From NCBI RefSeq assembly GCF_003260975.1, contig NZ_CP030041.1:3395001-3459000 (forward strand): 64,000 bases of DNA. The letters run 5' to 3'. This document shows positions 1-9,627 of this stretch, one piece after another. Numbering within the stretch: the first letter of the stretch is position 1; the number at the start of each line of letters is the position of its first letter. A model generated the notes under the pieces. The model did no database searches and was not told the DNA's origin. It saw only the letters and a program-made list of their open reading frames with translations. The translations under genes and the position numbers were made by a program. Origin of the DNA: Echinicola strongylocentroti (GTDB lineage Bacteria; Bacteroidota; Bacteroidia; Cytophagales; Cyclobacteriaceae).

Positions 1-399
1 TTAAATCAGGGCGACTTGCTATATGCTGCCAAGGGGAATAAAAATTTTGCATTTCTCTATACAGAGGGATTGGTTCCAGCGGTAGCTTCCACTTCATTTT
101 TTGTGTTAAGACCAAAGGTAAATCAGAGTATTAAAAAAGTAGTTCCTGAATACATGTTGTGGTATCTTAATCAGCCAAAAACCATGGATTATCTAAAATC
201 CATGGCTAAGGGTACCTCAATGCTTTCAATCTCTAAACAAACCTTGGCCGATTTGGAAGTCGAAATTCCTGTTGAATCAATCCAGGAGAAAATAGGTGCT
301 ATCAACGCTCTACGTAAACAGGAAAAGAAAATTATCCACCAATTAGAAGTACTTAAAGATCAATTTATTCAATCAAGATTATTGAAAGTAATAAAGTAA
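1..399 (+). CDS. hsdS: Type I restriction enzyme S subunit, 3' part (partial at window edge)
   Basis: The reading frame is open from base 1, so the start lies outside the window; about 132 residues are visible. They resemble the second half of a type I specificity subunit: a target-recognition fold ending in the typical I-P-x-x-x-Q-E-K-I phrase, then a charged helix (about residues 95-125 of the visible part) like the HsdS coiled-coil spacer. HsdS recognises the DNA target and docks HsdM and HsdR. The stop lies one base before the hsdM start, so the genes are probably co-transcribed. A second, full-length hsdS follows hsdM. Whether this first gene is a full or a single-TRD (half-size) S protein cannot be seen here. 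Confidence 0.8.
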   Translation, partial: LNQGDLLYAAKGNKNFAFLYTEGLVPAVASTSFFVLRPKVNQSIKKVVPEYMLWYLNQPKTMDYLKSMAKGTSMLSISKQTLADLEVEIPVESIQEKIGAINALRKQEKKIIHQLEVLKDQFIQSRLLKVIK

Positions 400-400
400 T

Positions 401-1963
401 ATGGCTATAATAACACAGAAAGCAATTAATGATGCCGTTTGGAAGGCTTGTGATACTTTTAGAGGGAGTATAGATCCAAGTGTGTATAAGGATTATATCC
501 TAACCATGCTTTTTATTAAATACTTAAGCGATGTACACGATGATAAATATGAAGCTTATCTTGATAAATATAGTGGGGATGTAGAAAGGGCAAAAAGAGC
601 AATGCTACATGAGCGGTTCAAGGTACCTGAAAATAGTCATTTTAAATTCCTATATGAGAATAGAAATGCTTCGAATATTGGAGAACTGATCGATATTGCC
701 CTTGAGGACCTTGAAGAAGCCAACAGGCAAAAGCTATTCACCGAAGACGGGGTGGGTATTTTTCAAAATATCAACTTTAATAGCAGTGTACTTGGAGAAA
801 CAAAGGATAAAAATACAAGGTTAAAAAACCTGCTATTGGACTTTAACAAACCAGAGCTTGACCTAAGGCCTTCCCACCTGGATGGAACTGATATTATAGG
901 TGGGGCTTATGAATATTTGATATCGAACTTTGCCAGCGATGCTGGTAAAAAGGCTGGGGAATTCTTTACACCAAGTGAAGTATCTACCTTATTGGCAAAA
1001 TTAACCAAGTCCGCACCTGGATCCAGAATATGTGATCCTACTTGTGGTTCCGGTTCTCTTCTGATCAAAGCAGGTCAGGAAGTTGGGTCGGATAACTTTT
1101 CGCTGTATGGGCAGGAAGCCAATGGTAGTACTTGGGGTTTAGCTGTGATGAATATGTTTCTTCATGGATTTGATAATGCTACTATTAGATGGGGAGACAC
1201 CATACGTAATCCCAAGTTGAAGGAAGGGGATAGTTTGATGAAGTTTGACACCGTGGTAGCTAATCCTCCATTCTCGCTGGATAAATGGGGCAAGGTAGAA
1301 GATAAAGATGGAGAAAAGACTACGGTTACTTATGATCCGGAAACGGACCCCTATAATCGTTTTTGGCGAGGGGTTCCGCCTAAGAGCAAGGGGGATTGGG
1401 CATTTATCAGCCATATGATCGAAACTACCTATGAAGGCAAGGGAAAGGTAGGCGTGGTCGTTCCGCATGGGGTTCTTTTTAGAGGAAGCAGTGAAGGTAA
1501 GATCAGGCAGAAAACAATAGAGGAGAATCTTTTGGAAGCTGTGATTGGTTTACCTGCTAACTTATTCTTTGGTACTGGAATTCCAGCGGCTATCCTGATT
1601 TTTAACAAGGGGAAGGAGACCAAGAATGTACTATTTGTGAATGCCAGTGCTCACTACGAAAGTGCCAAAAATCAAAATAAGCTTAGAAAAGAAGATATCG
1701 AACATATTGTCAATACTTACAGGGGTTTTAACCAAGGAAAGCTCCAGCCTGGAGTTGCTGAGGATAAGTTCAGTTATGTGGGGACATTTAAGGAGATCAA
1801 GGAAAATGACTTTAACCTGAATATCCCCAGGTATGTGGATACTTTTGAAGAAGAGCCCGAAGTGGATATAGAGTCTGTACAGGCTAAGATAAAAGAACTT
1901 GAGGGTGAATTGGAAGAAGTGCAGCAACAGATGGATAAGTATTTAAAGGAAATAGTTGGATAG
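401..1963 (+). CDS. hsdM: Type I restriction-modification system methyltransferase subunit HsdM
   Basis: A 520-residue N6-adenine DNA methyltransferase. An N-terminal helical HsdM_N domain (about residues 10-150) is followed by the N6_Mtase fold. The SAM-binding motif D-P-T-C-G-S-G-S starts at D212 and the catalytic N-P-P-F motif is at residues 288-291. The C-terminus (about 485-520) is a Glu/Lys-rich helix expected to contact HsdS. HsdM methylates adenine in the asymmetric target defined by HsdS, protecting host DNA and forming the core of the M2S(R2) complex. The gene begins one base after the preceding hsdS stop and is followed 75 bases later by a second hsdS. Length and motifs are normal for the family. 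Confidence 0.95.
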   Translation: MAIITQKAINDAVWKACDTFRGSIDPSVYKDYILTMLFIKYLSDVHDDKYEAYLDKYSGDVERAKRAMLHERFKVPENSHFKFLYENRNASNIGELIDIALEDLEEANRQKLFTEDGVGIFQNINFNSSVLGETKDKNTRLKNLLLDFNKPELDLRPSHLDGTDIIGGAYEYLISNFASDAGKKAGEFFTPSEVSTLLAKLTKSAPGSRICDPTCGSGSLLIKAGQEVGSDNFSLYGQEANGSTWGLAVMNMFLHGFDNATIRWGDTIRNPKLKEGDSLMKFDTVVANPPFSLDKWGKVEDKDGEKTTVTYDPETDPYNRFWRGVPPKSKGDWAFISHMIETTYEGKGKVGVVVPHGVLFRGSSEGKIRQKTIEENLLEAVIGLPANLFFGTGIPAAILIFNKGKETKNVLFVNASAHYESAKNQNKLRKEDIEHIVNTYRGFNQGKLQPGVAEDKFSYVGTFKEIKENDFNLNIPRYVDTFEEEPEVDIESVQAKIKELEGELEEVQQQMDKYLKEIVG

Positions 1964-2038
1964 ACAGGCTTCCTAAAACAATAAAAGTAAATTTTTCAAT
2001 TAAAAGGAATAGTATTTAGGTCTTTAGTAATAAATGTG

Positions 2039-3250
2039 ATGGAAAATAGTCCAAGCTACGGGTTCGAATTACCCATGGGATGGGAAGTAAAAAGTTTAAA
2101 CTCGCTTTTCAGTTTTAAAAATGGAATTAATGCCGATAAAAACAGTTATGGCAGTGGAGTTAAATTTATTAATGTCATGGAGGTGATAAACAATGAGTTT
2201 ATTACTCCTGATATGATTCCTGGTACTGTTAATATTTCCGACAATAAAAAGAAGCAATATATTGTCAGAAACGGTGATGTACTATTTAACCGGACATCCG
2301 AAGTTAATGATGAAATCGGTCTTTCATCAATTTATTACGGAGCTGAAGAGGTGGTTTTTGGAGGATTTGTAATTCATGGTAAACCTCTTGGAAACAGAAT
2401 AAACGATTTATTTAAAAAGTATTGTTTCCGAATAGGGTTTGTTCGGAATCAAATAATAAAAGCTGGACAAGGAGCTGTCAGGAGTAATATTGGACAAAAA
2501 GACCTCCAAAAAGTTAAAGTAATTTTACCTCCCTTAAATGAACAAATAGAAATAGCAAAAGCGCTGACTAACTGGGACAGGGCTATCCGCAAAACCAGCC
2601 AATTGATCGAGCAAAAGAAGCTGCAGAAAAAGTGGCTGATGCAGCAGCTATTGACAGGCAAAAAGAGGTTGAATAGGTTTAGTGGGGAGTGGAGGGAGCA
2701 TTCTCTCGGTGATTTTTTTACTGAGAGAAAGGAAACCGGATTTAAGGATTTAGAATTGCTCTCTGTAGGTCAAAATGGCATATATCCTCAATCAGAATCA
2801 GATAAAAAAGATACTTCAAACTCTGATAAATCAAAATATAAAAAGATCTGTCCAAGTGATATTGGATATAATACAATGAGAATGTGGCAAGGTAGAAGTG
2901 CATTATCAAGTTCTACTGGAATTGTAAGCCCAGCGTACACAATAGTTAAGCCAAAGAAAAATGCTGTATCCGAATATTTTGCCTATTTATTCAAAACACC
3001 AAAGATAATTAACCTATTTTGGAGGAATTCTCAAGGACTTGTTAGCGATACATTGAATTGTAAATTCAAAGACTTTTCAATTGTAAAGACCAAAATTCCT
3101 GATAAAGAGGAGCAGAAGGCAATAGTAAATATTCTACGGCTGGCTGATGAGGAATTACAATTATTGCAGTCAAAACTAAATCAATTAAAAGCACAGAAAA
3201 GGTGGTTGATGCAGGTACTGTTATCCGGTAAGAAACGATTAAATTTTTAG
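2039..3250 (+). CDS. hsdS: Type I restriction enzyme specificity subunit HsdS (two TRDs)
   Basis: A protein of 403 residues if it starts at the ATG at 2039; a GTG lies directly before it at 2036. It has the classic circularly symmetric HsdS layout: TRD1 (about residues 10-180), a helical spacer containing Q-K-K-W-L-M-Q-Q-L-L-T-G-K-K-R-L (about 195-215), TRD2 (about 225-365), and a second copy of the spacer ending R-W-L-M-Q-V-L-L-S-G-K-K-R-L. The two spacers are a clear internal repeat. The subunit sets the bipartite DNA target. It is the second hsdS around a single hsdM, so either S subunit may use the same HsdM/HsdR. The next gene starts 3 bases after its stop. Confidence 0.93.
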   Translation: MENSPSYGFELPMGWEVKSLNSLFSFKNGINADKNSYGSGVKFINVMEVINNEFITPDMIPGTVNISDNKKKQYIVRNGDVLFNRTSEVNDEIGLSSIYYGAEEVVFGGFVIHGKPLGNRINDLFKKYCFRIGFVRNQIIKAGQGAVRSNIGQKDLQKVKVILPPLNEQIEIAKALTNWDRAIRKTSQLIEQKKLQKKWLMQQLLTGKKRLNRFSGEWREHSLGDFFTERKETGFKDLELLSVGQNGIYPQSESDKKDTSNSDKSKYKKICPSDIGYNTMRMWQGRSALSSSTGIVSPAYTIVKPKKNAVSEYFAYLFKTPKIINLFWRNSQGLVSDTLNCKFKDFSIVKTKIPDKEEQKAIVNILRLADEELQLLQSKLNQLKAQKRWLMQVLLSGKKRLNF

Positions 3251-3253
3251 CAT

Positions 3254-5131
3254 ATGTGGATTGCAAGAAGTTCAAAATGGCATTCGGAAACGACACCATT
3301 ACAAAAATTTGCGGTGGAAAGAATACTTCAAAGATGTGATTACTCTGAATTAATCACCAATCGCTTTCGAACTATGAATGGCTTTACTCTTTTAAAGGAG
3401 ATGATACATTATTGTAATGTCACTATGAGAAGGAGTAAAACCGTAAAAACGCTAATGGTCACAGTTGAAGAAGCAAAATCACCACTTATTAATCAAAATA
3501 TTGTCAATGATTTAATAATCTGTGAATACTTCAAGGATCTTAAGGAATACTTGGAAAAAAATGTTGACTCCAAAAAATTAGTTGGTGAAAAAATGCAACC
3601 TAATTTACTTTTCTTGGAAAATCTACAAAAGGACTTAAGAGTTTTTGAAAAACAACTGGAAAAGCATTATTTTGAATTTTTATCTAAGGAGCTAATAGCG
3701 ATACCATTTGGTGAAAAAAAAGAAGTTCATAGATATATTGGTAAGTTAGCCAACTTAATTGATTTATTGATTCCTTACCTTATCTTCAAAGGATATTCAA
3801 GTGCAACAATTAGCCAGATTTTGCAAGGCTGGCTTAAAAGTGGCTATCCAATAACGATTGTTAAATTCCTTTCATTTTTGCATTACAAAGAAAGGCCATT
3901 TACTTTTTTGCAGTTTTTAGGAAAGAAATCAGAGGAGTCACATGATTTTTTGGACTTGATGAGAAAAAGTTTGGATGTTGAAATAAATAATATTTCATCT
4001 AAAGAATTAGATAAGAGTTTTGTTGCTACACACAGCATTTCTGATGATGTTGAATTTGCCAAATATGTCTATAATACAATAGATCCACATATGCATGTCA
4101 GGTCCAACTTTGATGCCTTACTAAAAAGGCTGGTTGTGCAGAAGGACAGAAGAAGCTTATCTGTATTTAATGATTTTTTCACACATAGTTTCTGGTCTAA
4201 TAAAAAAGATCAACCAATTACTAAGTTTAGAACAATTTCGTTAGAAGGGGATCCTATAAACGTGTTGAGCAGGGAAAAAACTTTAAGAAATACTCTTTAC
4301 AAGGCCTCAAAAATTTACGATTATGAGTATTTGGAATCAGATCATATACCATTAGTTGATTGTGAGCAACTCCGAAATTCTATTTATTACTATAATCTCG
4401 CATTAGGTTCAAAGTCAATTGAAAATTCTCTTTCTTTATTATGGACATCTTTAGAAGCCGTACAGCCCTATAAAGTTTACAATGCAGATATTGATGCGGT
4501 TCAAAAAATAATCTCAAAGGGTTTAGGCTTTGGTGCAATAGGCCGAGATATATATGGATTCGCAATTAGAGTAAATTCCATCAACAAATTGAACGAAGAT
4601 TGTTTTGAAAATGGTTTTGAAATTCCTCTTCCTCAAAATACGTACCCTGACAAGCTTAATGATTGGTTTAATTGGATAAAAGATGAAAAAAATTGTAAAA
4701 AGAACTTTGAAAAATTTAAGGAACATTCTGAGCTTCTAGCATTTCAATATCATTCATTGGGAAAAAAATATACGGAGGAAAATTTGAATTTAATATTAGA
4801 TAGAATTAATAAGTCAGAAGCTTCCATAAGATTCCAGCTTCAAAGGATATATCATCATAGAAATAAAATTGTTCATTCTGGGGATATGATTAATGAATAC
4901 ACCAACCTCTGGATGCACCTTGAATGGTATGTAGGCAAAATTCTTTCGTATTTTATCATCAAGCTTCATTTTAAGCAAGAATCAAGAAGTCTGGAGGATG
5001 CTTTCATGGAATTAGAAGCAGATAGGGATTATTTGATTTCCTATTTGGAAAGAAATAAAGAGATGAAAATAAAAGATCTTCCTGACAGAATATTATCATT
5101 AATGTTTAAAAATGGATGGCATTTTTTCTAA
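3254..5131 (+). CDS. HEPN-like (Apea-type) protein inside the type I RM operon
   Basis: A 625-residue AT-rich protein that I cannot place by full-length homology. The C-terminal third has features of Apea-like HEPN domains: a helix with L-W-T-S-L-E-A-V (about residues 395-405) and later H-H-R-N-K-I-V-H-S-G, in which R536 and H541 form the R-x4-H motif of HEPN ribonucleases. No signal peptide or membrane segment is visible. It starts 3 bases after hsdS and ends 12 bases before the Fic gene, so it is probably translated with the restriction operon. Inference: an accessory defence effector or RNase. The N-terminal 350 residues are unassigned, and HEPN domains without RNase activity also exist. 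Confidence 0.7.
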   Translation: MWIARSSKWHSETTPLQKFAVERILQRCDYSELITNRFRTMNGFTLLKEMIHYCNVTMRRSKTVKTLMVTVEEAKSPLINQNIVNDLIICEYFKDLKEYLEKNVDSKKLVGEKMQPNLLFLENLQKDLRVFEKQLEKHYFEFLSKELIAIPFGEKKEVHRYIGKLANLIDLLIPYLIFKGYSSATISQILQGWLKSGYPITIVKFLSFLHYKERPFTFLQFLGKKSEESHDFLDLMRKSLDVEINNISSKELDKSFVATHSISDDVEFAKYVYNTIDPHMHVRSNFDALLKRLVVQKDRRSLSVFNDFFTHSFWSNKKDQPITKFRTISLEGDPINVLSREKTLRNTLYKASKIYDYEYLESDHIPLVDCEQLRNSIYYYNLALGSKSIENSLSLLWTSLEAVQPYKVYNADIDAVQKIISKGLGFGAIGRDIYGFAIRVNSINKLNEDCFENGFEIPLPQNTYPDKLNDWFNWIKDEKNCKKNFEKFKEHSELLAFQYHSLGKKYTEENLNLILDRINKSEASIRFQLQRIYHHRNKIVHSGDMINEYTNLWMHLEWYVGKILSYFIIKLHFKQESRSLEDAFMELEADRDYLISYLERNKEMKIKDLPDRILSLMFKNGWHFF

Positions 5132-5143
5132 ACTTCATTTAAT

Positions 5144-6226
5144 ATGATATATAATTTACCGCATTTACCTCTAAATATAGATTTGGAAACCAAAGCCGTC
5201 CTTAAGAAAACAGCTTTGGCCAGAAGTGCCCTGGCCGAAATGAAGGGGATAGCTTTAAGTATTCCCAATGAAAATATACTTATCAGCACCCTCTCATTGC
5301 AGGAAGCAAAGGACAGCTCTGCCATAGAGAATATCATCACCACCCATGATGAGCTCTTTCAGGCTGATTATTTGAAGCAAAGTTTTAAGACTTTAGCCTC
5401 CAAGGAGGTGTATAGCTATGCGGATGCCTTAAGAGAAGGCTTCCATACAGTAAGAGAGCGAGAGATTTTGACCAGTAATCATATCCTGCAAATTCAGGAA
5501 ATGATAGAGGAGAACAGGGCAGGATTTCGAAAATTGCCTGGTACCGCACTAAAGAATGAAAGTACCGGGGAAACGGTGTACACCCCGCCGCAAACCTATG
5601 ACGAGATTGTAGGATTGATGAATAACTTGGAAGTCTTCATGAATGATGATAACCTTAGTGATTGGGATCCACTGGTAAAAATGGCTGTGATCCATCATCA
5701 GTTTGAAAGTATCCACCCTTTTTATGATGGAAATGGAAGAACGGGCAGAATCATTAATATCCTTTATCTGGTAAAAGAAGGACTAATCAATTTGCCAATT
5801 CTTTACCTTAGTCGTTATATCAATCAAAATAAAGGAGATTATTACAGGCTTCTTCAAGAGGTGAGAACTTCTGAGGCATGGGAAGAATGGGTGCTGTTCA
5901 TATTGGAAGGTATAGAGCAGACATCTCTACAGACCATTAAAACCATCGAAGGAATTAAAGCATTGATGCAAAAGACTAAGCATAAGCTGCGTCGTGATCT
6001 ACCCAAGATTTATAGTCAAGACCTATTGAATAACTTGTTTAGACATCCTTATACCAAGATTGACTTTGTGATGACTGACTTGGCTGTAAGTCGGCCTACC
6101 GCCACTCGCTACCTTGAGGAGTTGGTGGCAATTGATATTGTGGAAAAGATAAAATTGGGAAAGGAAAACTATTACATCAACCAAGGTCTTTTCCATCTTT
6201 TAGCCAATGTTAATAATGGGACATGA
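5144..6226 (+). CDS. Fic family protein (predicted AMP/NMP transferase) with inhibitory helix and C-terminal wHTH
   Basis: A 360-residue Fic protein. The catalytic motif H-P-F-Y-D-G-N-G-R lies at residues 191-199, with H191 as the general base. Near the N-terminus, S58-S-A-I-E62-N63 matches the (S/T)xxxE(G/N) autoinhibitory-helix motif, so this looks like a class II (self-inhibited) Fic protein similar in layout to Shewanella Fic. The last 80 or so residues look like a winged helix (R-P-T-A-T-R-Y-L-E-E-L), suggesting DNA binding. Fic enzymes usually transfer AMP from ATP to a protein hydroxyl. The gene lies between the HEPN-like gene and hsdR; Fic/DOC genes are frequent passengers in RM operons. 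Target unknown. Confidence 0.92.
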   Translation: MIYNLPHLPLNIDLETKAVLKKTALARSALAEMKGIALSIPNENILISTLSLQEAKDSSAIENIITTHDELFQADYLKQSFKTLASKEVYSYADALREGFHTVREREILTSNHILQIQEMIEENRAGFRKLPGTALKNESTGETVYTPPQTYDEIVGLMNNLEVFMNDDNLSDWDPLVKMAVIHHQFESIHPFYDGNGRTGRIINILYLVKEGLINLPILYLSRYINQNKGDYYRLLQEVRTSEAWEEWVLFILEGIEQTSLQTIKTIEGIKALMQKTKHKLRRDLPKIYSQDLLNNLFRHPYTKIDFVMTDLAVSRPTATRYLEELVAIDIVEKIKLGKENYYINQGLFHLLANVNNGT

Positions 6227-6244
6227 AAAACTATTACACAAAAT

Positions 6245-6297
6245 CTTTACATGTAAGTATTAACATGTAAAGAAAGTAAGTATTTTCTTTACATGTT
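6245..6297. promoter_or_regulatory. Triple ACATGTAAAG repeat with a 14-bp inverted repeat before hsdR
   Basis: The Fic-hsdR gap contains CTTTACATGT at 6245-6254, its reverse complement ACATGTAAAG at 6264-6273, and CTTTACATGT again at 6287-6296. The last two lie in a perfect inverted repeat with 14-base arms (6262-6275 and 6284-6297) around an 8-base loop. There is no clear U-tract, so an operator is more likely than a terminator. A winged-helix regulator, perhaps the C-terminus of the upstream Fic protein, could bind here to control hsdR. The binding partner is inference. Confidence 0.6.
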
Positions 6298-6399
6298 TTA
6301 TATATGCAAAAAGAATTTAATTACTAGGTAGAGCTTCTACAAAGCAATAAGTTGATAGGTTTTAGACTTAGCCAGCTCTCATTTTTAGAATTAATTACT

Positions 6400-9300
6400 A
6401 TGGATACACCGAGTTTTCAAGAAGACCATATCAGCCAAATTCCAGCACTACAAATGTTGCTGAAATTAGGATACAAATATTTGTCTCCAGCAGAAATAAA
6501 TTTGCTTCGGGGGGAAAAAACAAGCAATGTACTGCTGGAAGATCTAGTAAAAAAAGCGATAAGGCGTATCAATAGCCAAAAAAAAATAAGTTCAACACGT
6601 TTCGTTGAGGTAAATGAAGCAAATACTGAAAATGCCATAAAAGCACTAAAAGAGCTTCCTTTAAATGACGGTTACATTTCTGCTTCCGAAGCACTTTATA
6701 ATATTCTCACCTTGGGGAGATCCTTTGACCAATTGGTAGAAGGAAATAATAAGAGCATTACCGTACAATATATCGATTGGGACAATATAGAAAACAATGA
6801 TTTTTATGTGGCAGAAGAGTATAGTGTAATTCGAAGCAATGGAAAGGAACACTACAGGCCTGATATAATACTTTTTATAAATGGAATCCCATTGGGCATT
6901 ATAGAGTGTAAAAGGCCCGATATGAAAAGGCCAATCAAACAGGCTATTAGCCAGCACTTAAGGAATCAACAGGATGATGGTATTATTTCTTTGTATATCT
7001 ATGCACAGCTATTGATTGGTATTGCCAGTCAAGAAGGTGCATACGGAACTAATGGGACACCAGAAAAGTTTTGGGCACATTGGGAGGAAAAATTCGAAAC
7101 AGAGGCAGAGGAAAATCATTATCAAAATACATTAAAGGAAGTTAAAAACAGTCCCCTTTCTTTTCCCCAAAAGCAACAGCTGTTTTCTGGAAGATTCCAT
7201 TATGTGAGGCATTATTTTGAGGCTTTAGAAAAAGAAGAAATACTGCCAACAGTCCAAGATGAATACCTTTATGCGTTATGTCGCCCAGAAAGGCTAATGG
7301 AAATAATCTTCAATTTCATACTTTTTGATAATGGGACCAAGAAAGTAGCCCGATACCAGCAATTCTTTGCTATAAAAAAATCCATTAAAAGGATGGTCCA
7401 TTTAGAAGGAGGAAAACGCAAAGGCGGGGTAATATGGCATACACAGGGAAGTGGAAAATCCCTCACCATGGTAATGCTTGCTCAAGCCATTGCTATGGAG
7501 CCGACCATTAATAATCCAAAGATAATCTTGGTTACTGATAGGACAGACTTGGATGATCAGATTACGAGCACCTTCCGGAAATGTGGAGTATTTGTCCAGA
7601 ATGCAACAACGGGAAAACGATTAGTGGAACTATTGGAAAGCAATAATGACGCAGTAGTAACAACAATTATTAACAAATTTTCTGCTGCTGTCAGAAAGCT
7701 CAAGAATCCACTTAATAGCCCAAATATTTTTGTTTTGGTGGATGAAGGCCATAGGACCCAACATGGAACATTTAATGTCGAAATGGAAAAGACCCTGCCT
7801 AATGCATGTTTCATTGCTATGACAGGTACACCCCTGTTTAAAAAGGATAAAAACACAGCATTAAAGTTTGGTGGAATCATAGATACCTATACAGTAGATC
7901 AGGCAGTTAAAGACAAAGCAGTTGTTCCACTTCTTTACGAAGGAAGGTTACCACGACAAACTGTTAATGCAAGCCCTTTGGATACATTTTTTTCTATGGT
8001 GTCTGAACCTTTTAATGAATACCAAAAGGCAGATTTTAAAAAGAAATTCAGTCGTGCTGACCAGCTTAATAGTGCGGAGCAAAAGATTTATGCCACTGCT
8101 TGGGATATCAGCTTACATTTCAAAAAAAACTGGCAAGGAACCGGATTTAAAGCTCAATTGGTATGTGATAAAAAATTAAATGCTATTCGTTTTAAGGAAT
8201 TTTTAGACGAAATCAATATCGTAAGCAGTGAAGTTCTTATTTCTTCTATTGATGATAGAGAAGGAGAGGAAAGTGTATTCGACACAACACCTGAGAAGGT
8301 GAAGCGGTTTTGGAAGAAAATGATGAAAGAACATGGTAACTCAAAGAGATATGAAAAGAATATTATCAATCGTTTTAAAAATGACCTTGATCCTGAAATA
8401 ATAATTGTAGTTGATAAGTTACTTACAGGATTTGACGAGCCAAAAAACACAATTCTTTACCTCACAAGAAACCTTCAAAGTCACAAACTTCTTCAAGCCA
8501 TTGCGAGGGTGAACAGGGTTTGCCCTGACAAAGATTTTGGTTATATCATTGATTATTATGGCGTAATCGAAAACTTGGATGATGCCCTGGATTTGTATTC
8601 TTCTTTTAAAGATTTCGATGAAGACGATCTTCAAGGTACATTGATCAATATTGAAGAGGAAATCAAGAAACTTCCACAAAAACACTCAGAACTCTGGGAT
8701 CTTTTTAAAGAAGTTTCGAATAAAAGAGATGCCGAAGCCTATCAAGTCATATTAAAGGATGAAGCGAAAAGGGCAATTTTTTATGATCGATTGGCTTCTT
8801 TTGCCAAAGCCCTAAAACTGGCTCTTTCAACAATAGAGTTTCACAAAGAAGTAGAGGAAAAACTTATTGAAAAATATAAATCTGATCTTTCAATGTTTAT
8901 AAGGCTTAGAAAAGCAGTTATTGAGAGATATAGTGACATGGTTGATTACAAAAAATATGAGGGGCAATTACAGAAATTAATAGATACCCATGTAACTACT
9001 GATAAAGTAGAAGTCATTACTGAACTTGTAAATATCTTTGATAAGGAAAAATTCCAGAAAGAAGTTGAAAATACCACTGGAAAAGTAGCTAAAGCAGATA
9101 AGATTGCTAGCAGGACAGCGAAACACATCAACGAAAAAATGGATGAAGATCCTGCATTCTATAAGAAGTTTTCCCAGATGCTAAAAGATGCCATTTCGGA
9201 CTATGAGAATAAACGGATAAGTGAGGTTCAATACTTAACCAAGGTTGAAGAAATAATGGATAAGGTATTGAACCGGACGGACAGCGATATCCCAGAAGTG

Positions 9301-9627
9301 ATTATCGACAAACCAGTTGCCCGGGCTATTTATGGAATTACTTTAGAATCCCTGGGAGAAAAACTATCTGGAGAGAATACAAAAAATGAAGTATCCACTC
9401 TTGCGGCTGTGAAAATTGAAGAAATAATAAAAGAAGCAGTTTTGGAGAATGGGACGCCGATTATCGATTGGTGGCGAAAAGATGCCATAAAAGGAAAGTT
9501 GGTAATAGATATTGGAGATTATCTAATAGATGAAGTTCGGGATAAATATGACCTAACTCTGTCTTTTGGTGATATGGATGCACTGGCCAGTAAGTATATT
9601 GATGTAGCGAGGAAACAGTACAAATGA
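6400..9627 (+). CDS. hsdR: Type I restriction endonuclease subunit HsdR
   Basis: From the ATG at 6400 the protein has 1075 residues; an in-frame TTG at 6352 would add 16 residues with no family support. The N-terminal nuclease has the PD-(D/E)xK signature: D155, then E169-C-K171. The SF2 translocase has Walker A G-S-G-K-S (K353), a DEGH box at 448-451, M-T-G-T-P (motif III), T-G-F-D-E-P and A-I-A-R-V-N-R (motif VI). The C-terminal 400 residues are helical and would bind the MS core. HsdR translocates and cuts unmodified DNA. The stop overlaps the next gene start (ATGA). It is separated from hsdM/hsdS by the HEPN-like and Fic genes and the repeat-rich gap, so it may have its own promoter. Confidence 0.95.
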   Translation: MDTPSFQEDHISQIPALQMLLKLGYKYLSPAEINLLRGEKTSNVLLEDLVKKAIRRINSQKKISSTRFVEVNEANTENAIKALKELPLNDGYISASEALYNILTLGRSFDQLVEGNNKSITVQYIDWDNIENNDFYVAEEYSVIRSNGKEHYRPDIILFINGIPLGIIECKRPDMKRPIKQAISQHLRNQQDDGIISLYIYAQLLIGIASQEGAYGTNGTPEKFWAHWEEKFETEAEENHYQNTLKEVKNSPLSFPQKQQLFSGRFHYVRHYFEALEKEEILPTVQDEYLYALCRPERLMEIIFNFILFDNGTKKVARYQQFFAIKKSIKRMVHLEGGKRKGGVIWHTQGSGKSLTMVMLAQAIAMEPTINNPKIILVTDRTDLDDQITSTFRKCGVFVQNATTGKRLVELLESNNDAVVTTIINKFSAAVRKLKNPLNSPNIFVLVDEGHRTQHGTFNVEMEKTLPNACFIAMTGTPLFKKDKNTALKFGGIIDTYTVDQAVKDKAVVPLLYEGRLPRQTVNASPLDTFFSMVSEPFNEYQKADFKKKFSRADQLNSAEQKIYATAWDISLHFKKNWQGTGFKAQLVCDKKLNAIRFKEFLDEINIVSSEVLISSIDDREGEESVFDTTPEKVKRFWKKMMKEHGNSKRYEKNIINRFKNDLDPEIIIVVDKLLTGFDEPKNTILYLTRNLQSHKLLQAIARVNRVCPDKDFGYIIDYYGVIENLDDALDLYSSFKDFDEDDLQGTLINIEEEIKKLPQKHSELWDLFKEVSNKRDAEAYQVILKDEAKRAIFYDRLASFAKALKLALSTIEFHKEVEEKLIEKYKSDLSMFIRLRKAVIERYSDMVDYKKYEGQLQKLIDTHVTTDKVEVITELVNIFDKEKFQKEVENTTGKVAKADKIASRTAKHINEKMDEDPAFYKKFSQMLKDAISDYENKRISEVQYLTKVEEIMDKVLNRTDSDIPEVIIDKPVARAIYGITLESLGEKLSGENTKNEVSTLAAVKIEEIIKEAVLENGTPIIDWWRKDAIKGKLVIDIGDYLIDEVRDKYDLTLSFGDMDALASKYIDVARKQYK

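Noticed and set aside
2053..2075. tRNA T-arm-like GGGTTCGAATTACCC
   Set aside because: Lies within the hsdS coding frame and no acceptor or anticodon arm is present.
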